From assembly GCF_011682045.1 (NCBI RefSeq), contig NZ_VVIW01000011.1, forward strand, positions 1-64,000: a stretch of DNA of 64,000 nt. Direction: 5' to 3'. The notes beneath the pieces were generated by a model, which saw only the letters and a list, made by a program, of their open reading frames with translations, ran no database searches and had not been told where the DNA came from. This document shows positions 8,245 through 17,412 of the stretch, piece by piece. Source of the DNA: Massilia aquatica (GTDB lineage Bacteria; Pseudomonadota; Gammaproteobacteria; Burkholderiales; Burkholderiaceae_D). A program made the position numbers and the translations under genes. The stretch's first letter is position 1. Every line of letters starts with the position of its first letter.

Positions 8245-9132
8245 ATGAGCGACGCACACAACGAACACGAATCCGCGATCCGGACACCCAAGCAGCTCGC
8301 CGCTGCGGTTGCCGGTTTCTTCCTGGTCACTGTCATCGGCATCATTCTGCTCGTGACGTTCGTGACGACGACGAAAACCACTGGTGCCGGCACCGAGAGC
8401 CAGAAGGCCGAAGCGGTCGCGGCGCGCCTGCGTCCGCTGGCCGACGAAGGCTTCACGCTCAAGGATGCCAATGCACCGAAAGTGTTCCTCGCTGGCGACG
8501 CCGTGTACACGGCTAACTGCGCAGCCTGCCACGCGACTGGCGCCGCTGGCGCCCCGAAGATGGGCGACGCCGGCGCATGGGGTACCCGTATTGCCCAAGG
8601 TTACGATACCCTGGTCAAGCACGCGATCGAAGGTATCCGCGCGATGCCTGCCCGCGGCGGCAATCCCGACCTCGATGATGTCGAAGTAGCGCGCGCAGTC
8701 GTGCACATGGCCAACCAGAGCGGCGCCAAGTTCAAGGAACCAGCGACCCCGGCACCAGCAACGGCCAAGCCAGCGGACGCCCCTGCCGACGCAGCAGCGC
8801 CGGCGCCAGCCGAAGCAGCCGCACCGGCACCAGTTGCAGCCCCAGCGGCGGCAGCACCAGCCGAAGCGCCGAAACTGGCCGCCGACGCAGGCAAGACCGT
8901 CTACAACGCCGCATGTATCGCTTGCCACGGCGCAGGTATCGCCGGTGCGCCGAAGTTCGGCGACAAGGCCGCCTGGAGCGCACGCATCGCCCAGGGCGCG
9001 TCGGTGCTGCATGAGCACGCGATCAAGGGCTACATCGGCAAAGCCGGTGCGATGCCTGCCAAAGGCGGCTCCTCGGCCTCCGATGAGGAAGTCAAGGCAG
9101 CGGTCGATTTCATGGTTGCCGCAGTCAAGTAA
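8245..9132 (+). CDS. Membrane-anchored diheme cytochrome c (c5-like)
   Basis: 295 residues. One N-terminal membrane helix (about 21-40) anchors it with the rest in the periplasm. Two class I cytochrome c domains follow: CAACH at 92-96 with a likely axial Met135 (AMPARGG), and CIACH at 225-229 with Met271 (AMPAKGG). They are joined by a flexible Ala/Pro linker of about 40 residues (168-210). Both domains share the GAPKxGD and AW-x-x-RIAQG pattern of cytochrome c5, so the gene is an internal domain duplication. Its role is electron transfer, probably to a terminal oxidase. AAGGA lies before the ATG at 8245 and a strong terminator follows at 9151. Monocistronic by appearance. Confidence 0.9.
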   Translation: MSDAHNEHESAIRTPKQLAAAVAGFFLVTVIGIILLVTFVTTTKTTGAGTESQKAEAVAARLRPLADEGFTLKDANAPKVFLAGDAVYTANCAACHATGAAGAPKMGDAGAWGTRIAQGYDTLVKHAIEGIRAMPARGGNPDLDDVEVARAVVHMANQSGAKFKEPATPAPATAKPADAPADAAAPAPAEAAAPAPVAAPAAAAPAEAPKLAADAGKTVYNAACIACHGAGIAGAPKFGDKAAWSARIAQGASVLHEHAIKGYIGKAGAMPAKGGSSASDEEVKAAVDFMVAAVK

Positions 9133-9150
9133 GCGTTCGCACTCAATAAA

Positions 9151-9177
9151 AACCGTCCGTCCAGGGCGGTTTTTTTT
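9151..9177 (+). terminator. Intrinsic terminator of the cytochrome gene
   Basis: An 8-bp stem (AACCGTCC / GGGCGGTT, one T-G pair) with loop GTCCA is followed by a run of T. It sits 18 bases after the cytochrome stop codon. Confidence 0.9.
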
Positions 9178-9203
9178 CGTCCGCAGATCAATAGCGCGGG
9201 CGT

Positions 9204-9231
9204 AAAAAAAGGGCCACTCGCGTGGCCCTTT
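9204..9231 (-). terminator. Intrinsic terminator of the M13 peptidase gene
   Basis: Read on the minus strand, AAAGGGCCAC-GCGA-GTGGCCCTTT is a perfect hairpin followed by T residues (the A-run at 9204-9210 on the plus strand). It lies 15 bases past the peptidase stop and faces the cytochrome terminator. Confidence 0.9.
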
Positions 9232-9246
9232 GTCATTGCAGCAGGA

Positions 9247-11289
9247 TTACCAGATCGTGACCCGGTCTTTCGGCGCCAGGTACATCTTGTCGCCTTCCTT
9301 CACGCCGAACGCTTCATAGAAGGCCGGCTGGTTCATCATGGTGCCGTTGGCGCGGAACTGGCCCGGCGAGTGCGGATCGGTCTTGACCTGCACGATCTGC
9401 TGCGCTTCGCGCATCTTCATGCGCCATACCTGGCCGAAGCCCATGAAGAAACGCTGGTCGCCGCTCAAGCCATCGATCACCGGCGCCGGTTTGCCGCCCA
9501 GCGACAGCTTGTAGGCCTTGTAAGCGATCGCCACGCCCGAGTTGTCGCCGATGTTCTCGCCCAGGGTCAGCTCACCATTGACGTTGTAGCCCTTGAGCGG
9601 GCTGTACGCGCTGTACTGCTTGACCAGCATGTCGGCCTTGGCCTGGAACTTGGCGCGGTCTTCCTTGGTCCACCATTCGCGCAGGTTGCCGTCGCCGTCG
9701 GACTGGCTGCCCTTGTCGTCGAAGCCGTGGCTGATCTCGTGGCCGATTACGGCGCCAATGGCGCCATAGTTCACCGCGTCGTCGGCGCGCATGTCGAAGA
9801 ACGGCGGCTGCAGGATCGAAGCCGGGAACACGATCTCGTTCATCGTCGAGCTGTAGTAAGCGTTCACTGTCTGCGGCGTCATGCCCCACTCTTCGCGGTC
9901 GATCGGTTTACCGAGCTTGTTGATGCCGCGGTTGTAGGCAAACTGGCGCGCGCGCATCATGTTGCCGACCAGGTCATCCTGCTTGACCGACAGCGCCGAG
10001 TAATCGCGCCATTTGCTCGGATAACCGATCTTCGGGCGGAACTTGGCCAGCTTGGCCTGGGCTTCCTTCCTGGTTTCCGGGCCCATCCAGTCGAGCGTGT
10101 CGATGCTCTGCTTGTAGGCCACCAGCAGGTTTTGCACCAGCTCTTCCATGCGCGCCTTGCGCTCGGCCGGGAAATGTTTGGCGACATATTCCTTGCCGAC
10201 CGCTTCGCCCAGCACCGTATTGACGGTCGCAACGCCGGTCTTCCAGCGCGGCTCGTTCTCCGGCACGCCCTTGAGCACGGTTTCAAAGAACGCGAAATCG
10301 GCGTCGACGAAGTCTTTCGACAGGTATTCGGAATAGCTGCTCAGCAAATGCCATTCAAAGTACGATTTCCAGGTCGCCAGATCGGTCTTGTCCAGCACCT
10401 GGTTAAAACCGGCCAGGTAGCTCGGCTGGCCGACGATGACGTAGTCGGTCTTGCCGGCAATGTTGGCCGCGCCCAGCGCGCTCTTCCAGTCGAAACCGGG
10501 GGTCAGTTCACCCAGCTTGGCGATCTCGACCTTGTTGTAGCGCTTGACCGGGTCGCGCAGGTCGACCTTGCTCCACTGTACTTCAGCCAGCGCGGTTTCC
10601 AGCGCCAGGATGGCCTTGGCGGCGCCGGCCGCATCTTTATGGCCGGCCATGCCCAGGGTTTTCTCGATGTGGCGCTCGTACTTGGCGCGCACGTCGGCCA
10701 GCTTGGTGTCGTCTTTTTTCAGGTAATAGTCGCGGTCCGGCAAGCCCAGGCCGCTCTGGCTGATGTAGGTGGCGTAGCGCGTCGATTCGCGGCTGTCCTG
10801 GCCCACGTAGATGCCGTATGGCGTACTCACGCCGATTTGCGACAGGTGCGCGATCAGGGCCGGGATGGCTTTCTTTTCACGCAGTGCGCGGATGCGCTGC
10901 AATTCGCCGGCCAGCGGCTTGTAGCCGAGCTTTTCCAGCTTGGCTTCGTTCATGTAGCTGGTGTACAGGTCGCCGATTTTCTGGGCTTCGCTGCCGGCTT
11001 TCTTGTTTTTTGCGGCCTGCGAGGCTTCGATCAGGGTGCGCAGCTGCGGCAAGGTGTCGTCGCGCAACTGGGCGAAGGTGCCCCAGCTCGACTTGTCGGC
11101 CGGAATTTCGGTCTTTTTCAGCCACACGCCGTTCAGGTAATTGAAGAAATCGTCCTGCGGGCGCACGCTGCTGTCGATGTATTGCACATCGATGCCGGAA
11201 ATCGGGCCGACGGGTTTTACCGGTTCGGCGGCGTGGGCAAAAGCGGCCGCCAGGCTCAGGGTCAGGGTGCTCAGGAGATAACGTTTCAC
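9247..11289 (-). CDS. M13 family zinc metallopeptidase (neprilysin/PepO-like), exported
   Basis: 680 residues, GTG start with AAGGA nine bases upstream. A Sec signal peptide (MKRYLLSTLTLSLAAAFAHA) directs export. The zinc site is HEISH at 517-521 within VIGHEISHGFDDKG, and the third ligand is Glu578 in ENIGDNSG; NAYYSSTMNEIVFPA is the substrate-binding motif of the family. The C terminus ends in the typical hydrophobic W. M13 enzymes cut short peptides (under about 40 residues) in the periplasm. It lies 60 bases downstream of a TonB receptor gene on the same strand, so the two could be co-transcribed and take part in peptide uptake or processing. A terminator follows. Confidence 0.93.
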   Translation of the reverse strand: MKRYLLSTLTLSLAAAFAHAAEPVKPVGPISGIDVQYIDSSVRPQDDFFNYLNGVWLKKTEIPADKSSWGTFAQLRDDTLPQLRTLIEASQAAKNKKAGSEAQKIGDLYTSYMNEAKLEKLGYKPLAGELQRIRALREKKAIPALIAHLSQIGVSTPYGIYVGQDSRESTRYATYISQSGLGLPDRDYYLKKDDTKLADVRAKYERHIEKTLGMAGHKDAAGAAKAILALETALAEVQWSKVDLRDPVKRYNKVEIAKLGELTPGFDWKSALGAANIAGKTDYVIVGQPSYLAGFNQVLDKTDLATWKSYFEWHLLSSYSEYLSKDFVDADFAFFETVLKGVPENEPRWKTGVATVNTVLGEAVGKEYVAKHFPAERKARMEELVQNLLVAYKQSIDTLDWMGPETRKEAQAKLAKFRPKIGYPSKWRDYSALSVKQDDLVGNMMRARQFAYNRGINKLGKPIDREEWGMTPQTVNAYYSSTMNEIVFPASILQPPFFDMRADDAVNYGAIGAVIGHEISHGFDDKGSQSDGDGNLREWWTKEDRAKFQAKADMLVKQYSAYSPLKGYNVNGELTLGENIGDNSGVAIAYKAYKLSLGGKPAPVIDGLSGDQRFFMGFGQVWRMKMREAQQIVQVKTDPHSPGQFRANGTMMNQPAFYEAFGVKEGDKMYLAPKDRVTIW

Positions 11290-11349
11290 GGGTGGGTGTC
11301 CTTATGGGGCAGGTAAAAAAGGGAGAGGGCTTGTGGCCGCAGCCGAATA

Positions 11350-13596
11350 CTATAACTTCATTTCAAGGCGCACGGTCCAGGTGGTATAGGTGCGGCCGGC
11401 CGAGTCCGACAATTGCGCAATGCCGCCCTTGGTCACGGTGCGGCCGGAAAGGTAATCGTCGTTCATCAGGTTGTTGGCGGAAATGCGCAGCTGGGTGGCG
11501 GCGCTGAACTTCCACAAACCGTAGATGTCGAACTGTCGTTTGACGCCCGTGGTGGCCACTTCGTCGGCGCTGGTGCGCACCAGGATCGCCGGGGTCCAGT
11601 TATAGCTGCCGCCGAGCGTCATCGGCAAGTCTTTCAGGCGCCAGTCGAGGCCGGCATTGGCGGTTTGTTTGGCTTGCTGGTCGAGCCGGTTGTCGGGGCC
11701 GGGAATGCCGTCCACGCTCGACCAGAAGCGGCTGTAGTTCGAGCGCAGGTCGATGTTCGGGGCATTGGCGACCAGGTCGGCCAGCTGGAATTTGGCTTCC
11801 AGCTCGATGCCGCTGGTGCGCGCGCTGCCGATGTTAGACGGGCTCGACAGCCAGCGCGGGCCGTCCGGGGTGTCGCGCAGGGTCAGTTCGCGCCGCATCA
11901 GGTTGTCGATTTTGCGGATAAAACCGCTGGCGCTGAGGATGCCGCCCTTGCCGAGGTAATGCTCGTAGGCCAGGTCGATACCCTGCGCCAGTTCCGGTTT
12001 CAGGTTCGGGTTGCCGGTGCGGTCGGGCCGGGTCGCGCTGTTGAGCTGCGAATAGGTCGGCACGGCGATCAGGTCGTTCAGCTGGGGTGCGCGGTAGCTC
12101 TGCGTCAGGCTGGCGCGGATCTGGTCCTTTTCAAAGCCGGGAATGCGCCAGACGCTGTGCAGCACCGGGCTCCACACGCTGCTGTTGTTGCGCACGTCGC
12201 GCCCCTGGTTGGTGGCGCTGGTGCGAATGCCTTCCCAGCGCAGGCCCACGTAGGCCGACCATTGCGGCGTGATGTCCCACTCGTCCTGCACGTAGGCGGC
12301 CACGCGGCGCGTGTCGGCCGTCATGCTCGATCCGGATTCGGCAAACTGGGCACGGCCGTTGACCAGCGCTACCGTGCTTTGCTCGCGCTGTCCGCCTTCG
12401 ATGTCCCAGCCGGCCGCCAGCAGGTGGCCCTTGGCCAGCGGCGTGCTGTACTTGCCGCCGCTGTTGAGGCTGTGGTTGCGCGAGGTGTCGACGTCGTTAA
12501 AGTAATCTTTCAGCAAGCCATTGTCGGCGTACTGCTTGCGCAAGGAGGTGCTTTCGCTGCGGCCGGCGCCGAAGCCGAACTTGACGTCGAGCTTGGCGCC
12601 AGCCTCCATCCGGTGCAGCCAGTTGCCGAAGCCGCGCAGCATGGTCATCGACGAGCTGGAGTCCGCCAGCGCCAGCGCGTATTCGCGTTGCGGCGGGCCG
12701 ATGCGCTGGGTCAGCAGGCTGTCGCTGTTGCCTTCGCTGCGGTTGTGCATCAAGAACGGCTGGAAATTGAGCGTGTCGCCATTGTCGAATTTATATGACA
12801 GGCGCGGCGTCAGGTGCAGCGAGCGCGCGCTGCGGCTGCTATGGGCGTCGACTTGCTGGTCTTTCAGCAACACGCCGGCCGGATCGCCATCGTACCTGTC
12901 CTGGTAGGTCGTCACGCTCGAGTCGGCCTGGCGGCCGGTGCCAGCCGAACCGCTCATCAGCCAGGTCAGCGCGCCCGCCTTGCCGGGCATGGTAAGCGAG
13001 ACGGTCGGGCCGTGCCGGCCATCCTCGATGCTGTCGGACAGCTTGAGCTGCATGTCTTTCTGCTGGTAACCCTCGCGCAGCACCACATTGATGGTGCCGG
13101 CAATCGCCTGGGTGCTGTGCTCGGCCACCGGGCCGCGCATGACTTCGATGCGTTCGACCTGGTCGGGCGAGAGCGATTCGAGCGAAAACCCGGCTGGCGG
13201 GCGCTCGCCGTTGACCAGCATCTGGGTGTAGCCGTTGCCCAGGCCGCGCATGCGCACGCCGCCGCCGCCGCGTCCCGGCGGCCCGCCCATGGTCACGCCC
13301 GGCAAGCGCTTGAGGATTTCGCCGACGCTGCTGTCGCCGTTGCGGTCGAGTTCCTCGCGCCCGAACACCATCTTGGCGGCGGTCGAGAGGCGACGTGATT
13401 CGGTATCGTCGGCGCGGCTGCCGTTGATGGTGACGGCCGTGACGCCCGCTGCGGGCTGGGCTGCGGCCGCCGGCTTGCCTTTGACGCCCGGCACACCTGG
13501 CGCATCGGCCGGCACGGCCGGCGCCTCCTGCGCATGGACGGAACAAGCGCTGCTGGCGAACAGGGCGGCGCAGGCGAAGGGAATCAGTTTGCTCAT
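11350..13596 (-). CDS. TonB-dependent outer membrane receptor
   Basis: 748 residues with a signal peptide cut near SVHAQ (about 22). A Pro/Ala/Gly-rich spacer leads to a plug domain with the usual markers (VGEILKRLPGV, MRGLGNGYTQMLVNGERP, ERIEVMRGP, AGTINVVLREG) and a 22-strand-type barrel region. A glycine run (PPGRGGGGVRMRG) sits in the plug. The last residues RLEMKL lack the usual terminal Phe. Ligand unknown: the plug resembles catecholate or vitamin receptors, but no Fur box is seen upstream, unlike the receptor at 17413. The neighbouring M13 peptidase hints at peptide-linked substrates. Confidence 0.9.
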   Translation of the reverse strand: MSKLIPFACAALFASSACSVHAQEAPAVPADAPGVPGVKGKPAAAAQPAAGVTAVTINGSRADDTESRRLSTAAKMVFGREELDRNGDSSVGEILKRLPGVTMGGPPGRGGGGVRMRGLGNGYTQMLVNGERPPAGFSLESLSPDQVERIEVMRGPVAEHSTQAIAGTINVVLREGYQQKDMQLKLSDSIEDGRHGPTVSLTMPGKAGALTWLMSGSAGTGRQADSSVTTYQDRYDGDPAGVLLKDQQVDAHSSRSARSLHLTPRLSYKFDNGDTLNFQPFLMHNRSEGNSDSLLTQRIGPPQREYALALADSSSSMTMLRGFGNWLHRMEAGAKLDVKFGFGAGRSESTSLRKQYADNGLLKDYFNDVDTSRNHSLNSGGKYSTPLAKGHLLAAGWDIEGGQREQSTVALVNGRAQFAESGSSMTADTRRVAAYVQDEWDITPQWSAYVGLRWEGIRTSATNQGRDVRNNSSVWSPVLHSVWRIPGFEKDQIRASLTQSYRAPQLNDLIAVPTYSQLNSATRPDRTGNPNLKPELAQGIDLAYEHYLGKGGILSASGFIRKIDNLMRRELTLRDTPDGPRWLSSPSNIGSARTSGIELEAKFQLADLVANAPNIDLRSNYSRFWSSVDGIPGPDNRLDQQAKQTANAGLDWRLKDLPMTLGGSYNWTPAILVRTSADEVATTGVKRQFDIYGLWKFSAATQLRISANNLMNDDYLSGRTVTKGGIAQLSDSAGRTYTTWTVRLEMKL

Positions 13597-13856
13597 CGAA
13601 AATTCAGTGGTGGATCAGGCTGGCTGGACGGCAACTGTCGGGCGCGTCATGAGGCTCGCGATGACCGCATTCTAGCCCCTGCATTCCGGACGGAACCACC
13701 GGCCCCGGTTTTTTTACTTTTCGATACACAAACCGCCACGGCGCTTGATCTCCGGCGCGAACAATCTCGCTGCGGGCCGGGGAATCGGGTTTATACTGGA
13801 TTCGTGCCAGCTCATCAGCGGAACTGGCGTTTTTTCTTCGCATCGTAGGTGACATC

Positions 13857-15297
<1,441 letters not shown>

Positions 15298-15308
<11 letters not shown>

Positions 15309-15603
15309 CGGCCAGGCCGCGCAGCCAGTGCGGCTTCCACGCCAGGGTGAATGCCACCGACATGGCGCCGGCGCCCAGCAACAGTACCGCCAGCAAGGTG
15401 CCGAATCCGGCGCCATGCACGGCCACGCATAGCGCGCAGCCGAGCGCCAGTCCGGCCGCTGCGCACAGGCGCTGGCGGCGCAGCGGCGGCGCGTCAGCCC
15501 GCCCCGTCACGGTCGTCCAATGCGCCTCCTGCATCAGCGCCAGCATGCCGAACGCGAGCCAGATTGCGGCAAACGCGGCCACGCTCAACAGACCATCAAG
15601 CAT
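15298..15603 (-). CDS. DUF3325 family small membrane protein of the iron-uptake cassette
   Basis: 101 residues from the ATG at 15603, which overlaps the PepSY stop by eight bases (ATGCTTGA). Three hydrophobic helices alternate with short basic loops, and the protein ends RGLAAIF. DUF3325 proteins occur almost only next to PepSY and DUF3649 genes behind siderophore receptors; their function is unknown but likely in periplasmic or inner-membrane iron reduction or transport. Longer upstream starts exist in the frame but lie inside the PepSY gene. The 3' end overlaps ctpA on the other strand by 11 bases. Confidence 0.8.
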
Positions 15604-17119
15604 CGCTGCGCCCTCCGCTGCGGCGCGCCACCATGACCGCGACGACGGCGGCGGCCAGCAGCACCGCATCCATGCCCGCCACCGCGTACAGCCCTGTGCC
15701 CAGGGTACGCAGCGGATGGTCGCCGGTACCGCTCCAGTTCAACAGCACCGCCAGCAGCGCCAGCGCGGCGATGGCCCAGGCCTGCTCGCTCCACCCTTTG
15801 GCGGGCCGCAGCCAGGCATGCGCGAACGCGGCCAGCCAGGCCAGCCAGAAGGCCCACATCTCCAGCTGCGCGCGCGCCATGCCGGCGAAGACCGCGTCCA
15901 GCGGCAGCACGCGGTTGGCGACAAAGAACGCCAGCGTCGCCAGCATGATCCCGCTGACGCTGCCGATGGCCAGCCCCTCCACCACGCGCACCCCGGCCAG
16001 TCCCTTCTTCGCATGGCTGGCGCGCCGCCCTTCGATCCAGAACAGGAAGCCGGTGGCGATCAGCACGCAGCCGCACAGGCCCGCCGCAAAGTACAGCCAG
16101 CGCAAGGTCCAGTGCTCGAAACGGATGAAATGAATGCCCGACATGAAGCGCTGCACCGTCATCACCGGCCTGGCTTCGAAGCGGTGCAGCAGCGCGCCGC
16201 TGGCGGCGTCGAAATAGATCTGGTCCAGGTTCATGGTGATGTCGGCGGCGTAGGAGCGGCGCAGCTCCACATAGCTGTTGGCGTCACCCGGATGGAACAC
16301 GCGCACGAAATACGGCCGTCCGCCGCGCCACTCGGCTTCGGCGCGCGCCTGCATGGCGTCGAGCGAGCCCAGTGTGCCGGGCGCGTTGGCTTTGGCGCGC
16401 TTGAAGCGGCCGTAGGCGTCGGCGCTGAATGCGGCCTTGGCTTTTTCGCCGCTGCCGTACACCGCCTGGTGCGCCGTTGGAAAATAGATGGTGATGAAGA
16501 TGATCAGCCCTGACAGGGTAATCATGAAGTGAAACGGCAGCGCCAGCACGCCGGTCAGATTGTGCAGGTCGAGCGCGCTGCGCTGCAGGCGCTTGCGCGG
16601 GCGGAAGGTGAAGAACTGCACAAAGATTTTTTTGTGGATCACCACGCCCGACACCAGCAGCACCAGCATGCTCATGGCGGCTGCGCCCACCAGCCATTTG
16701 CCCAGGTCCATCCACTTGACGTGCAGGCTGTAATGGAAGGGGAAGATGAAGCCCGAACCGGCCTCGGTGCCCTGCTCCGGAATGAAGGCAAGGCTGGCCG
16801 GGTCGAGCAGGCGGCTGGTGGCCTGGCCCTTGCCGTCGCGGTGCGACAAAGTCAGCACCGGTTCGCGCGCGGTCGGCAGGTCGATCCGCCACTGGGCGGC
16901 GCCGGCCGGCACCTGCGGCGTGACCGCCTGGGCGACGCGGTCGAGCGAGAGCGGTTGCGCGCTGGGCACGAGGCGTGTCTGCGGCATCATCCAGCGGTCG
17001 ATCTCCAGGTCGAACACGCTCAGAGTGCCCATCCAGAAAATCGCGAACAGCAGGCTGCCGATGGAGACGCCAGCCCAGGTGTGCAGCCAGGCCATCGACT
17101 TGGTAAAGGTGCGGTCCAT
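15596..17119 (-). CDS. PepSY-associated membrane protein, siderophore-linked (PiuB/FsqB type)
   Basis: 507 residues with an N-terminal helix (MAWLHTWAGVSIGSLLFAIFW) whose HTW motif is typical of the PepSY_TM family, then a PepSY region, and four or more further helices ending in two tandem pairs near the C terminus. Conserved His in HTW, HDL/LHNLTG and IRFEHW could bind heme or iron. These proteins are thought to reduce ferric siderophores or take part in their release at the inner membrane. It lies four bases after DUF3649 and overlaps DUF3325, so it is part of the Fur-controlled operon headed by the TonB receptor. Confidence 0.88.
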   Translation of the reverse strand: MDRTFTKSMAWLHTWAGVSIGSLLFAIFWMGTLSVFDLEIDRWMMPQTRLVPSAQPLSLDRVAQAVTPQVPAGAAQWRIDLPTAREPVLTLSHRDGKGQATSRLLDPASLAFIPEQGTEAGSGFIFPFHYSLHVKWMDLGKWLVGAAAMSMLVLLVSGVVIHKKIFVQFFTFRPRKRLQRSALDLHNLTGVLALPFHFMITLSGLIIFITIYFPTAHQAVYGSGEKAKAAFSADAYGRFKRAKANAPGTLGSLDAMQARAEAEWRGGRPYFVRVFHPGDANSYVELRRSYAADITMNLDQIYFDAASGALLHRFEARPVMTVQRFMSGIHFIRFEHWTLRWLYFAAGLCGCVLIATGFLFWIEGRRASHAKKGLAGVRVVEGLAIGSVSGIMLATLAFFVANRVLPLDAVFAGMARAQLEMWAFWLAWLAAFAHAWLRPAKGWSEQAWAIAALALLAVLLNWSGTGDHPLRTLGTGLYAVAGMDAVLLAAAVVAVMVARRSGGRSDA

Positions 17120-17123
17120 GCTC

Positions 17124-17411
17124 TTACGCCAGCAGGTACAGGACGGCGCCCATGGCCGCCATGGCCAGCGCCAGCACGCCCCACAGGCGCGCCAGGCTAG
17201 GCACGCTGAACGCCCACAGCAGCAGCGCCAGATACACGATAAAGCCCGTCATGGCGGCCAGCGCCACCGCTTCGGAACGCGCCAGCCCCGAGCGCGCCAG
17301 CAGCGCGGCCGCCGTGGTCACCGCCAGCGCGGTGACGGCATAGCCGCCGAACACCGCGCCGGTGATGCGCAGGCCCGTGCGCAAGCCGGTGGACGCCTTG
17401 GCCGCGTTCAT
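17124..17411 (-). CDS. DUF3649 family small membrane protein
   Basis: 95 residues with three hydrophobic helices (about 15-36, 47-66, 73-93). The pattern FGGYAVTALAVTTAAALL matches DUF3649, an uncharacterised family found with siderophore receptors and PepSY proteins. Start at 17411 is one base after the receptor stop and its end is four bases before the PepSY gene. Function unknown; the context says iron acquisition. Confidence 0.82.
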   Translation of the reverse strand: MNAAKASTGLRTGLRITGAVFGGYAVTALAVTTAAALLARSGLARSEAVALAAMTGFIVYLALLLWAFSVPSLARLWGVLALAMAAMGAVLYLLA

Positions 17412-17412
17412 G

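Noticed and set aside
9370-11316. A 648-codon open frame antisense to the M13 peptidase
   Set aside because: It mirrors the peptidase in the antisense frame typical of high-GC coding DNA, has no ribosome binding site and no recognisable domain.
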